In this document: in pieces, positions 10,573 through 23,380 of the stretch
Layout of the letters: each line of letters begins with the position of its first letter
Position numbering within the stretch: position 1 is the first letter of the stretch
Source: Corylus avellana
Taxonomy: Eukaryota > Streptophyta > Magnoliopsida > Fagales > Betulaceae
DNA length: 64,000 bases
Assembly (NCBI RefSeq): GCF_901000735.1
Contig: NC_081543.1
Coordinates: forward strand, 31,270,771-31,334,770
Reading direction: 5' to 3'
The notes under the pieces: generated by a model
The model's input: the letters and a program-made list of their open reading frames with translations, nothing else
Database searches by the model: none
What the model was told of the DNA's origin: nothing
Made by a program: the position numbers and the translations under genes

Positions 10573-13500
10573 TCAATCACTGGAATTCCTCCATATTTCC
10601 TCTAGTTCTCTAGCAAAAGCCTTTTGTCTTCCTACAACGATAGTTATGTGATCTTTTTTCTCAATCACTTTGACTCGGGCACGAGGTATTCTGGTCTTCA
10701 CATTGTAGCTGCATTCAACGGGGATAAGCTCATCATCTTGGCCATGGAAGATGGTGACCTGGCACTTGAGCTGCTCTCTCACTGCATCCATGTAAGCGTC
10801 GATCTTGCTGGCGGTGCCGCAGATGATGTTGTGGAGGGTGTGCCATGCAGCGTTGTGGGTGTGGCAGAAGAAGCCTTCGAGCAAGAATGTCCTCATTCTG
10901 TAAAAACATTTCCACCAAAATTACGAAGAATAAATAAAAGTTCATGCTTCTCTGACACAAGTAGATAGATGTCTGTGTCGAAAAGCCTCGAATGAATTCA
11001 ATTGATGTTGCCCAACGGCGACGTACAATAAATAAAGAACCCAATTAATTTCAACGTTGAATTCTGTCCCTGTTGGTTGCGCAAGTGAACGGTGGTGACT
11101 TTCTGAACATTTGACCTAAGCCCCCCGAATCGCGCGTAAGAAACTTAAAAATTGGCTTATGTTTACCCTTATCTGTCCCTATCTAACATGTATACTGTTT
11201 TCAGGAAGGAACAAGTTTTTTTTCATCTCGGTTAAAGTAAGAATGTGGAGTAATTAAGCCTAATTTTGATGGAGATAAAACGGGTTTTGTCACTTTTGTT
11301 AATGTTTAATATTTTAATTAATCTTATAATTTACTTTTGTCTTTGTTATTATTTTTGTAATGAGAGATATTCGTCATTGAAAATGCCTAAAACTTATTAT
11401 TAAAAAAAAAAAAAAAAAAACCATCTTAATACATGCATGACTACGTTAATTAGAGGCCTGTTTAAGGGATAAGAGGGATTCGAAGAAAATCCTGCCTAAA
11501 TTACGCACCGGGATTCGAAGAAAATAAGCATATATAATTTGATCGATCTCCTAAAGATAAAGAAAAGAAAATGACATTTCTTCACGTGTAAAAGCCAATG
11601 ATTTTGTAGTGTCTCTTGCGCTCGCACTATAATCAATCACCGAGTCTGGATATATACGAACAACCTCATTGATATATATGACACATCTGTTCTAGTGTAT
11701 TGACTATAGGGATATATAACCCCACCATATATCAACAGGACACTTGTGATCCACTGCACCATAATAGATTTAACCCCACTAGTACGTTCTGGCTGGATCC
11801 ACTTTGACTCGGGTCCAATTTCTCATTAGAGCTGAACTCGTTGAAATTGTGACAATAACATGCCGAAATTGGGACCCAAACTTGATCCAACTGTTCTCAA
11901 TATATCGAAGATAGTAGATTTTAACATTTTATTATTTAAATTATTAACTATTTAAATAATAAATACGAGAGAATTTATATGGAGCTTACTTACTTAAACA
12001 TAAAAGAAAATTGCTGAAAATCTATTTAGAAAAATGGGCCGTAAAAGCTTACTCACATTTATTTCTTAGCTTTAATAGCCATCCGTGTAACAAATTTCAA
12101 GAATAGATTGCCTAGGATTTGTTTCTTCTTCTAATATTATTTTCAAAAGAATACAAAAAATCATTCAACTGTAGAAAGTACTGTTTTAATACGTTACTTT
12201 GAAGTTTGAACCCAAAAAAAAAAAAAAAAGCCGATGGGTAGTTTGGTATTTGTAGATGGGAAAAACCATGTAGATGGAAATTATGCAAAAGTTGATGAGA
12301 GGAAGCGTTGACACAGTCAAAGCTGGTAGTAGGGGGTTGATGATCAATTACCTGTTTCTGGTCACAAGTTTGGTGAGAAATTCCCACAACCGGTGGTTCT
12401 TGCATATGAGCAGGCAAATCGTCCGGCTGATGTGCTCGTACCAGCATGCAGTCGACGCCCCAAACGCAATCAATGGCCACACGCGCCTTGGAGCTAGCCT
12501 TCTCATCACATATTGCGCACTTTGTGCTCCCTTCGGCACCGGAAAATATGGCTGCCATGTAATTATATATTCCAAAACAATATCACGTACATATACCATA
12601 TAATATATATAATAAGATTAACAGGAGGAATTACTTACAGGTGCCAGTAGGGTTAAGGATTTGACGCAGGCAGGGTGGTTTACGGCGAGTGCTAGAGCCA
12701 AAATGCAGCCTAAAGAATGGGCCACGATGTGGAAGGATTTGACTTTGTGTGGCTCTAGCACCGACCGTTCTATCATCTCAACATGCTCTCTCAGAGTGTA
12801 AAGGGAGTCGGTTGGCTTAGGGCTCCTTCCAAATCCAAGCAGATCGATGGCAAATAGGCGATAAGTTGATTTGGCCGCACTTGAGAAGTTTGGAAATAAT
12901 GTTTCCGTCCAAAATGCTGATGATGATATGAAGCCATGAATGAACAACACATCTTCTCGTGCTTTTTCTGACCACCATAATTATAATATAAATTAATCAG
13001 GTTATTTTCTGATTGAAAAACATAAAGTGGGGTTCAACATCATGTTATTGATTAAAAGAGATAGATAAATGGTATTAAGTAAATTACTGCCCAACGGTCA
13101 TATAATTGAGATAATGAAATTAATGGAACTCTATAGTTGATTTCACCGTCGCTTTATCGGTCTACTAAATAATAATGCTTGTGTTATTACCTTTGAGTCC
13201 TTCGGCTCGAACAAATAGAGATTCTTTGCTAGAGGAGGTCCAAGAAGTGCAAAATCCACAATTACAATCGGACCATCTTGGGATGGGGTGAAATTGGTGC
13301 CGTCCAAACTTTCCTTGAAGCATTTCAACGATGGTGGAGTTAACCGTGAAAGATGAACGCACCGTGCCTTTCTTGATCTTCTCACAGGATTGTACGATGG
13401 TCGTCCGATCGGCCACCTTGAGCCGTTTAAGCTCGGTAACTGTCAAGCTTGAAACCTCGGAGACCAAGGAAGGGCGTGTGTAGAGGGTGTCTGAGATCTC

Positions 13501-13773
13501 CTCCAATTGTAGCTTGGTTGAGCTGAGGCAAACAACCTTGGATCCGCCTTGTTCGGAAACCAAGATTTTGCCACTGCAAGTGATGGCTTCTTTGCCGGAG
13601 GAGCAGTAGCATGGCTTCCATTCGGCTTCAATGAAGAAGTCGGCTAACTTGTAAACAAAGCAAAGAAGGAAATCAAGAAGGTCTAGAAGAGAGAAGACAC
13701 AGAAGCTCACAGCCTCGTTTATAACTCTGCCGGTTACTATTAAAACCCTTTTGGTTTTCCCCATGGCAGCCAT
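10573..13773 (-). CDS. BDG1: BODYGUARD-like alpha/beta hydrolase (probable lysophospholipase), 4 exons
   Basis: BODYGUARD proteins are epidermal, extracellular alpha/beta-fold hydrolases needed for cuticle formation; their exact substrate is unsettled. Minus-strand exons are 13773-13191, 12967-12639, 12551-12352 and 10897-10573. All junctions are GT-AG and in phase, giving 478 residues, close to the family's usual length. Residues 15-50 are hydrophobic (VINEAVSFCVFSLLDLLDFL), the membrane or secretory segment. The hydrolase core starts at DVLFIHGF (about 200). The nucleophile Ser279 lies in VAHSLGC, the acid Asp is at 425 or 426 (HGQDDELIP) and the His is 454 (KKDHITIV), so the triad is complete. 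The start is ATG 13773; a second Met three codons on (MGKTK) is an alternative. The last intron is long (1454 bp). Identification as the BDG1 orthologue rests on sequence plus neighbouring D27-like1 and BLT homologues. Confidence 0.93.
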
Positions 13774-14055
13774 TTTTAACAAGACCACCAAGAAGTACCA
13801 GAGACAGAGACAGAAACAGAGAGAGGATCAAAATGAAAACGTGAAGGCACCCATTGGCTTAATAAAGTTCAGAGTGTCATTGTAAGTGTAAATAGCTTCT
13901 CTTCTGTTGAAAGGCAAATCCTATATTGCTAGGAAAAAGAGAAAGCCAACCAAAAAATATGGGTTTCTGGTTCATGGAAACAGCTATCTCCCAAATGATG
14001 TCTCTCATGTAATGAAAGCGTGTGGGAATCCTCTCGCTTGAAACTTATAAATCTT

Positions 14056-14099
<44 letters not shown>

Positions 14100-14686
14100 C
14101 TTGAGTCTTGAGACGCATAAGAGCTAGAAACATATATATAAATTCATTGTTTCATTTAACCTCGTTTGTTGGCCAAGGAGGTCGGGTGGTAGTTGAACCC
14201 CCCAGTTGAAGAAACAAATTCCCCTCAGCAAAAATATCGCCCATGTGGTCGTTTCTTTTTATATATATATACAATACTTTCTTCCAATAGAGTTTAGTCT
14301 GTAACAAAAGAAAGAAAGAAATGTTTCTTCTTTCCTTCTTATACCCAGTAGATCAGAAAAAGGCCCACCTTTCTTGCCCATCACAAATTCTAGATTGCCC
14401 TTCATTTTTTTTTTCCCATCCACTAGGTTACTACTTTTTCTTCATTACTCATTCTCAGAAGTACTTGCCTAACTCATTAATGTCAGAATTATTACTATTT
14501 CTTTTTTCTTTTTTCGTTTTACAAAATCAATAGGCCTCCGGAGTCGTCTAGTATTTATTGCATGCTGTCTTAGCCACATGACGCCCATTCCCAGAGCTAC
14601 CAATAAGTCACCGTCCTCAAATACTACAGATGTATATTAAGAAAAATGCTAAAGGTAAACTATTTTGCTTTATTGTAGGTTAATTT
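13774..14686. other. Upstream region of the BODYGUARD-like gene with a GA microsatellite
   Basis: Contains the 5' flank of the minus-strand gene, including an interrupted (AG)n run at 14061-14098. No gene was recognised to 14686. Confidence 0.6.
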
Positions 14687-14955
14687 TTGTCTTATTTTTT
14701 AATTTAAAAAAATAACAAAATTAGAAATAAAAAAATTTTCTAAAGCAATAATTTTTATTTTGGTTATTCTTTTTGTGGTATTTTTTTTTAAAATAAAAAC
14801 TGTATTTTGCTTCAGAAACTTTTTTCTTATTTTTTAATTTAAAAAATAACAAAATTAAAAATTAAAAAAAATTTCTGAAGCAATAATTTTTATTTTGGCT
14901 CTTCTTTTATTTGGTATTTTAAAAAATAAAAATAAAAACTGTATTTTTCTTCATA
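14687..14955. repeat. Two-copy direct tandem repeat, unit about 130 bp
   Basis: The segment starting near 14687 (TTATTTTTTAATTTAAAAAA, later AAAGCAATAATTTTTATTTT and AAAACTGTATTTTGCTTC) recurs from about 14826 with a few differences. Each unit is itself partly self-complementary (TTTTTAATTT pairs with AAATTAAAAA). AT-rich and non-coding. Confidence 0.7.
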
Positions 14956-15519
14956 ATAATGACCATTTTTTAAAAAAATTGGAATTAAAACACCAATAAA
15001 TAATAACTAGTAATTGAAACCATGATTTAAAAGATAGTAATATGTGATTAATTGGTGGGAGGAAGATAATATTATAAGATGAGATCTATTTCAAAAAAAA
15101 AAAAAAAAAATATAAGTAATTGTGCCAAGTGTCTTGACATAATGCCAAGGAGTTCAGGCCTATATCACTTAAACCTTATATATTTATCTTTTTTATTTTC
15201 CTGCTTTGTTCACCTACTAATCACTACATTTAATTAGATGACATCAGTTGCTGGGCTCCGGGATATAGCAAGGAAAAGTGTGATAATATGGCAGATCATA
15301 CGATTCATACGTTCAAGTTGCAAGGACTCAAGCCATTAATGGAGGAGTTATATATATACGTGGCACCATGAAATTGATTTAGGCCATACAAAATATTGCA
15401 TGATGGATTCGAAATCATTCACTTAAATTAATTTCATATCCTTCGTCACGTCACACAGTTGCATGTTCTTGTGCCTTGGAAATGTGATAGCTACACCTAG
15501 CTAACTAGTGAGGCGCGGG

Positions 15520-15604
15520 GGGCGGCGGCAAACCATGATTTATGCTTAATTGTTGTGGGAGGGGGACGGGGGGCGGCAAATTAAGGATACTTGATTTTGA
15601 GGCT

Positions 15605-15651
<47 letters not shown>

Positions 15652-16715
15652 TGCAACAACCATGATACAGACTATAGTGAAATGCTTAATTACGGCTGAT
15701 TTTGAGGCGAAATTTTTTTGAGAAATAGGATCCTTTGAAAAATATTGTTCATTTGAGTTTATAGTTGAATTTCTTTAAAATGCTAAAATGTAAATAAGAG
15801 ATACTATCCATTAACGAAAATAATAATAAAAATATTGGCCCCATATTCAAAATATATACTTAAATAGACAAATAACAAAGGGGTGGTTGTACGCTGGAGT
15901 TGCCAGAAGAGGTGGGGTGGCTTGACCTGCCAGCCTGAGGGTGAGATTGAAATGGCCACCCCAAAGGCCAAAAAGCAAACTTCTTTTTTAAAAAGATTTA
16001 GCCCTTAGGCGGGGACCACCCCAAAGGAATATAAGAATTGACTTAGGCCACCCATTTAACTTGTGTGGTCGGCCACCCGCGTGGGGTGGCTTGAGCCAAT
16101 ACCCTTGTATTTTATTTATTTTGGCTTTTATATATTTTTTAATATAAAATAGTATTTTATTATTAATTTTTTGTTAAGTGTGGCAGATTGTCTTATTTCC
16201 CAAATGCTCTTGTGCTGGCATATTCTCGATCAAAATAAGGATTGAGGTATCCTATTTCAAATTTGAACACTTCTTGGGAGGGGGATTGGGATAAAAGCTT
16301 GGGAAATTCTTAGAAATTTAGGTTTAAATTCGGTCAAGTGTGATTTTTAAATTTAAGGGGTGTTATTACACATTGTCCCACTACTAATAAAATAATTAAT
16401 ATTTATTATTTTATTAGTAGTGTGATATGTGGCAGAACAATAACCTTTGGATAGAAAATAAATTGCCTAAATCTGAAATTTCAAAAACTGAAATTCCTCC
16501 GCGCGCGCGGGGGGTTGGGGACGGCAAGCCAATAATTAATGCTTAATTACGTGATTTTGAGGCTAATATTTTTTTGGGGGGCGGGGGGGAAGGGTGTTGT
16601 GGGCGGCAAGTCATGATCCGAGACTATAATTAATGCTTGGGAGGTGAGGGGTTGTGGGTAGCAAGCCATGATACAAGACTAATTAATGTTTAATAACACG
16701 ATTCTACGGCTAAAT
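15520..16715. repeat. Cluster of degenerate GGGCGGCAA...GAGGCTAAATTTTTT repeats
   Basis: Related segments of roughly 60-90 bp recur near 15527-15614, 15656-15720, 16505-16575 and 16595-16715. Each combines a G-rich stretch (GGGGGCGGCAA), CCATGATAC-like text, TGCTTAATTA and GATTTTGAGGCTAAAT before a T run. The T run at 15608-15649 is 42 bases. Between them, 15890-16100 carries GGCCACCCC/GGGGTGGC motifs like those in the MITEs at 44, 53 and 54.6 kb. No gene seen. Confidence 0.55.
16379..16422. repeat. AT-rich perfect palindrome, 18-bp arms
   Basis: CACTACTAATAAAATAAT (16379-16396) is the exact reverse complement of 16405-16422, with an 8-base spacer. It is probably the core of a small MITE or a decayed inverted repeat. 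The arms are too AT-rich to argue for a microRNA. Confidence 0.7.
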
Positions 16716-17134
16716 TTTTTGATTATATATATATATATTAGACCATAAAGTAAATGATCTCCATTTTACCTGAAGATGTGTTATGTGGATTATACTCTGG
16801 ATTTTTAATGGCACCCACAGATTAATTCTTAGGATATATATTACAGTTTTTTATTCATTTCTACAAGATAAATTTAGAGGAGCATAATCAGTATTTACTT
16901 GATTTAATTAGCAAATATTTTTGTTGACTTTTCTTTAGCCTTCCAACCATAATTTTCTTTAAGTTTCTTTAGACCATATAGTAACATGATGCGGCACAAT
17001 CTCTTACGTGTGATCCCCAATCATGTTGTGATACTCGAGAACGGCAAGTATGTAACGCGTAAGAAAGTACAAATTAAGTCAATGTAAATTTAATAAGATG
17101 GGATCCACTTGGAGTCAGAGTGTCTAAGGAGAGG

Positions 17135-17280
17135 GAGAACACCGGAACACCGGCGTGCATGTTTCATGCACAACATGCACGCCGGTGCTATATATATATT
17201 ATTGTTTAAATATTATTTTAATTATATTTTATAATATTATAATACTAGCGTGTATACTGTTCATGCATGCCGGTATTATG
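17135..17280. mobile_element. Small MITE (146 bp), Mutator-like by target duplication
   Basis: An exact 10-bp direct repeat, TAAGGAGAGG, flanks the segment (17125-17134 and 17281-17290). The ends carry imperfect inverted repeats, AACACCGGCGTGCATG on the left and AATACCGGCATGCATG from the right end. The left half holds a perfect 16-bp hairpin, CACCGGCGTGCATGTT (17148-17163) against 17172-17187. The centre is AT-rich. A 9-11 bp duplication suits Mutator-type elements; the extreme termini do not match well, so the family is uncertain. Confidence 0.72.
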
Positions 17281-17290
17281 TAAGGAGAGG

Positions 17291-18790
17291 ATATTGTTGC
17301 GTGACTTTGAATGTTGTGTTACTCCCGTTTATTTTCTTTCTTTTTCTAAGTTCTTTATCCTTAATTTGCGAATAGAGAAAGGATATTTGAATATTTTTAT
17401 GATATTTAATAACGGTTAATTGTGATGTCTTCAAATGAAAAAATGAACGTGTGTCTTGTATAACCTTGTATAAATCGTCAATTTATTTGAAACATGCACT
17501 ATAATATGATCCTTTGGGATCCTGTAAACCTATGGATGTCTATCTCTAGATGCAAATCTAATTTGCCTCTGGTGACTTTTTTTTATCTTTTCTTTTCTGG
17601 CAAATAGAAAATTAAAATAGCTAAAACAGAAAAGGTCACCTCTTTTTGGATTGGCCTTGTGCTCCTGTGATTGCCGACTATCGCCAGTAGCTCTTCTTTT
17701 TCAGTTTTTGGACCGCTTCAAAGGTCTCTATATGTGCCAATTTTCAAGCACACTCGGTTGCAAAATTGGCCACTTCTCACTTAGTGTTTGGAAGCATTCT
17801 CAATAACTCTCATTTCCTTCCAGCTTTAAGAATTAGGAGTGGCAAATATCCTCCCTTGTAATTTGTTTTTGTATTTTTTGTTTGTCTCCCTTTCCTTTTC
17901 CTGAAGTTGAAAAAAAAAAAAAATAAATAAATAAATAAAGACATAAGGATCGATGCAATTTTACACTATTCAAAAGTAAGACTTGCAATTTAATTTTGAC
18001 ACGAAATCAACATAAAATTAATAGGTGAGGATTGATATCTGATAGATTTGACAAATTTAATTAAATGAGGCAGGTTAGGGTTGACTTACAGATACTCATG
18101 CGTCGATATGAACCGAACTCGACACGCAATATAAGGGCTAGCAATTTTTAATATGAACCTAACACAAAATTAACGAATTAGCTAAACCCATTATGGCTGA
18201 TGCGTTGAATTCGTTTATTTTTATATCAATGTCGATTTCAACACAATCTGAACACAAATTCCCATCCTATTCAAAATTAATTAAGGTACATTAACTATGG
18301 AAGAAATTAAAGACAAAATGGGAATGTATCAACTTTGATCGGTGAAGGCAAAGATTATGTGCAGGCCAATTAATACTAAATCAATAAAGGTGGCCATATT
18401 ATAAGGAAATTATGCACAGAAGAATTAGGTCTGCAATGAATTTTATGTAATGACCGGCAGATCACATCAATCAAAAGATTGATTCAGATATCAATTTCTC
18501 CCTTTAATTTCCACATGAGTCTTCCTAGTGGGAGCTCATTTAATTAATAAGATATATAATATGGAGGGCATTGGGGCCATTCTACGAAAGTTATATGTAA
18601 TATGTCATGGACCAAGTCTCCTAGCTAGCTAGGAGACTTGTTCAACGATCTTCTCACCTGCTTTGGCAGCCCATGCGAATGGTGCTTCTCTGAGCACTGT
18701 GTCATAATACCCACGTACACGTACTGACTATGAGCCATGGAATTTTACTTAAATACGTTAAAAATACTACATTAATCTGCATCCAAAATA
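17291..18790. other. Intergenic, promoter side of the GDSL gene
   Basis: AT-rich. Around 18050-18260 there is text of the type GAACCTAACAC/CAACACAATCTGAACAC that resembles dispersed repeats at 23.2, 24.5 and 62.6 kb. No gene was recognised. Confidence 0.45.
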
Positions 18791-21659
18791 ATGGAGATCC
18801 TTGGGATTTCAAAGCGTTTGATCTTCCTTGTATTGGTTTTTGTGTCCTTGCATATTTTGCCTTGTCTTTCTTTTACTTCCTTTGTGTTTGGAGACTCCCT
18901 CGTCGATGCTGGAAACAATGACTATCTTTTCACCCTCTCTAAGGCGGATTCACCTCCTTACGGCATTGACTTCAAGCCTTCTGGTGGGCAGCCCACCGGA
19001 AGATTCACCAATGGCCGAACCATTCCAGACTTAGTAGGTAATACAACTAATTAAGTGCTTCAATTTCTTGCACTATGGTAGCTAGTCCTCATGATATCTA
19101 GAACATAATTATAATAGCTAGCTAGGCATTGAGTTTTATTTATCTTGAATTTTGAACCCATTTTGCTAATTTATAGTTCTAATATAATTAATGGTATATA
19201 TATGTGGCTAGTGTTATATATTTACAATTTTAAATGATGTGCAAGGCCGGTTCAATGATTAGTCTAATTAGTTAGGCCACCTCCTAATTAAGCCCCTCGG
19301 CTCCAAAAAAAAAAGAGACATTATTATTTATTGAGAATAATATACTAACAAAACTTGAACAAGAAAATTTGATTAATAATTTTACATCTCAAAAAGCTAG
19401 AAGATATTTTTTTAATTAATTATTAATATTTAATATAAAAAACTGTTACATTAATATTTTAAAATTAAAAATGTTCAATTTTAATTTTTTGTCGTATGCA
19501 GTTATGCCTCAATTTTTATCGAGTCGTCTCTAATGATGTGACACAATTTTATATGACATGGCATCATGTATACCATAAAATACAACAAAACAAAATCTTA
19601 ATTAAGAATAAAATATTCTACTAACCTATTAACTATTGCACTACTTTGATTAGGAAAATTAAACACTTTGAAATTTGGTATCATGTACATTTATCTGTTG
19701 TAGAAACTTTTGGCAAAAGATTAGGAAAATAAATCTGCGAACAAGTTAGAGGCCATTAAGATTTCCCAAAAAAAAAAAAAAAAAAGCACAAAAAGTTAGA
19801 TGCCATTAAGAATAAAAAAAAAAGTTAGAAGCCATTAATGACAAGGTCATGAGGTATATATGTAGGGTACTCATGAACAGGAAATGAGGAATTTGCATGC
19901 TAATTGCCACATGATATTCGTTGTCCTTGATAATGACATTTAACCTATGCCTTTATGATGTACTTACTATACTTTCTTTAGAGTCATTATCCTACTAGGA
20001 ATAACACCTACTACATCCTCATTTTATTGGAATCATGTGACACTGTTTATCACCCTTTGTTAAAAAATAATAATAATAATTCAAAGGTTGATGGACACTG
20101 CCATATCAACATAGTGAGATGTGGGTGCAGTATGTAGCATTTCTCTTATACTACGTTGTAGCATATCATATCATAAGTTATGATATGAGTAATGCTACTC
20201 CTCATACACATTTCATATCAGCTGACTTAAAACAAACCATGTGATCAATCAATATAAAACGAATATGATAATTTAGTGTAGAGAGTATCATAATTACTCT
20301 TTTATGGTATAACTTCTTAAAAAAGAGCTCTGGGGTTTAAATATGGACTATAACATGATTAACTTCTGAATGAACTATTCTAGATCTTGTTAATTTTGCT
20401 TCGAGTGTGGTGAAATTAGGTCAAGCCCTTGGAGCTTTGTCATTTCCACCACCTTACTTAGCCCCAAATACTCAAACTGATGCAATTAGCAGAGGAATAA
20501 ACTATGCTTCTGGAGCCTCAGGCATATTGGATGAAACAGGATCAGTATTTGTAAGTGCATGTTAGCTAGCTAGCTAGCTAGCGCTAATTTCCTTCATTTA
20601 CTGATCACCAGAATCACTTCTATTTCTCTTTAATTGAAACACAGATAGGAAGAGTTCCATTAAGGGAGCAAGTGAAGTATTATGAGCAAAGTAGAAACTA
20701 CATGGTGAGTGTAATGGGGGAGAATCGTACAAATGAATTCTTGAAGAAGGCAATCTTCTCTCTTACTACTGGGTCCAATGACATATTGAATTATGTCCAA
20801 CCATCAATACCCTTTTTTCGTGACAAGGTTTCCCCCTCCACGTTCCAAGATTATATGGTTTTTAACTTGACCTCACACCTTAAGGTATATCTTAACTTTG
20901 ATATACACATTAATTTCCTCTTCAAGTTGGTGATATTCGACTAGATGTTTTACGGCTTCGATTTGTGTTATATGCATATCTACGTAGAACTTAAGATGAG
21001 AATGTCATGTGTCTCTAATTATTTACGTGACATAGAATTTTTTTTATTTATTATCTATCGTTTTCTGTGTAGCGATTACATGAATTGGGGGCTAGAAAGT
21101 TCGTTGTGGTTGGGATTGGACCACTAGGATGCATACCATTTGTGCGTGCGATCAATTTACTAGGAAGTGGAAAATGCTCAGCTGAGGTGAATGGATTGAT
21201 CCAAAGTTACAATAAGAAACTGAAGACAACGCTAGACCAATTAAATCACCAGTTGGGACCAGAAGCCATCTTTGTATATGCAAATTCCTATGATGTTTTT
21301 TGGAGGATCATGCTCGATTATCGTCATTATGGTTGGCCTAAAAACTTGATGAGCTTCTTATATTTGCATTAATATTATTGATTTTCCATAGACACTAATT
21401 TAAAATTTATGTTTTGATAGGGTTTGAGGATGCCAATAAACCCTGCTGTGGAGGAAACTTGACACCATTCGTTTGCTTTGAGGGCCGTAATGAAAACAAA
21501 ACCTCTGGTCTATGTGGTGATCGATCAAAGTACGTGTTTTGGGATGCATATCACCCAACAGAAGCTGCGAATATCATAATTTCCAAAGTGTTGTTGGATG
21601 GTGATAAAAGCATTAGCTTTCCTATCAATATCCGGGAGCTTTACAGCGGCAAGTCTTAA
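18791..21659 (+). CDS. GDSL esterase/lipase, secreted, 5 exons
   Basis: Secreted SGNH-fold hydrolase acting on ester substrates, which are unknown here. Exons: 18791-19037, 20420-20550, 20645-20884, 21073-21331 and 21421-21659; GT-AG throughout, in phase, 371 residues, the normal size for plant GDSL lipases. Residues 1-28 form a signal peptide ([12 protein letters not shown]). All SGNH blocks are present: Ser36 in [13 protein letters not shown], Gly in [11 protein letters not shown], Asn in TTGSNDIL, and Asp334/His337 in [11 protein letters not shown]. Exon 2 has two usable in-frame acceptors. The one before 20420 gives the family-typical DLVGQALG; the one before 20384 would add 12 residues. 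Intron 1 is long (1382 bp). I see no defect. Cell-wall or cuticle lipid roles are known for some relatives, but none can be assigned from sequence. Confidence 0.93.
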
Positions 21660-23380
21660 TTAGAGACCTTCAAAAAGGAACATTGTAGCTGATCAATCAT
21701 CCAAAAATGTAATCTGATCCGCAGAAATAAATTGCAACCTGTCCTAGACATGTTATATATGTACGTAGACTATGTACGATGTAGAAAGCGGAAAAGATCC
21801 TCCTTTTATCTTATTTTTGTTCTTGTTTCTCATAAAAATATATAAAGAAAAATGCTACCCCTTTTGTGCTTTTAATGTATGGGTGGCTTACGCGTTGGCT
21901 TGACATTATCATCTTAGCCCAAAAAAAATTTAATCTGACTACGCCTTTGAGATCGAGTAAGGAGGCGGTCGGTCACCTCCACTAGACTTTTGAGGTTTTA
22001 TGGGCTCGGGAGTTCATGAAATTAATTAGGCCAGCATGACTATGGTCCATGGAGCATGATGCTGCCAAGTTTACTGAGTTAACCCGTTTCACTCGGTACC
22101 TAATCCCCGATGAGGAGAAAACGACTGAAAAGTGTAAGACGGGTCTTGATCACCAAAGGATCCGGGAACGAGTCAAATCCTTATGTTTGGGTTGATCATG
22201 CAACCAAAGCTTTGAACCTACGTAGTTATATAAATCAAAGTAAGCCATAAATTAATATGTTGTCTCCAAGATTTAACAAATAGTAGAAGAGACATCAGTC
22301 TAGAATTTTCCCTAGCATTTAATTGGAATGAACAAAGGTCAACTCTAGCTAGCAAAAAGTTCGCTGACACAGCTCTTAACTCCCAAGAGAAGTCAACCCT
22401 TCCACGCTCCTCAAAGTGGCTTCCCTAGATGAAATGGGGTTGACCAGTACTGCTCCAGCCTCCCCCCATATTATTCTGTTTGTCAACTACCACCAACACA
22501 TGAATAAAGAAGAGTAGCAGAGATATTGGGCCTGTGAGTCTGTCACAAAGATGTGAGTTCCAAAAACAGCCAATTCTAGGTTGTAAAAAACAAGCTTTGC
22601 TACTACATTGAAGAACACAGAAAACAGTGTACTTTTAGTTTTTGACCTATTTCTTTCACATGCATCATTTTTGCCTTCCCAATGCTTTAAGTTTGATAAT
22701 AAAAACAAAAAAAAACTCTCAAGTGTTTGTGCGTGTGTTATTACATTGAAGCCGAGCAGAGATGAGCTCATGAGCTGTTGAGTAGAATGATAAGCCATCT
22801 ATGGGCTCAGCCTGGATGGCTAGCTTGGCAGGATATGGTGCTTGTTAATAATATAATCAACCACAAACATGCATGGGAAGTAAATGAAGAGCAGAAACTG
22901 AGCTGTATGATATGCTTCTCAGAATTCTGCATTTTTTATTATTATTATTATTTTGTTTTTTACATATCATGCATGCATGTGGAGTTTAGCAGTTAGCTTG
23001 TCAGCCATGATCTGGCCATCTGTTGCTATAGCCAGCATCAATCAACTTCATATATAGGTGCATTTTGCCATTTTCCATTTAACAAAGATAATCAATGACC
23101 AGTTGCTCCAATCTTTGCAGCTGAATCATTGAAACTTCTATAACAATTTATGTCGTTATATTTGGCACAATGTACTAGTTTAAGGGTGTAAAATCCATTG
23201 TTAGGGTTGGCCATTCGTATTTGCATGTTAGATTTAGATCGTGTCAAGATATGGATTAAAAGAGTCAGACATTTCAACTCTAACTCGTTTGTTAGTTCAT
23301 ATTTTGAATTGCCTGGATTCATGTGAACAAAATACTTGTGCTTAATTTGCTTGTTTAAATGTGTAGTGTGCGAGATAGCA
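21660..23380. other. Intergenic after the GDSL gene
   Basis: Contains the GDSL 3' UTR and AT-rich sequence, with an ATT microsatellite near 22935-22952. No gene domain was recognised on either strand. Confidence 0.5.

Noticed and set aside
16379..16422. Candidate microRNA precursor
   Set aside because: The hairpin is short, nearly pure AT inside, and has the symmetry of a decayed MITE; no evidence of a defined mature strand.
20187..20310. Possible MITE in GDSL intron 1 (GAGTAATGCTACTC ... GAGTATCATAATTACTC)
   Set aside because: The ends only loosely match and no target duplication was found.
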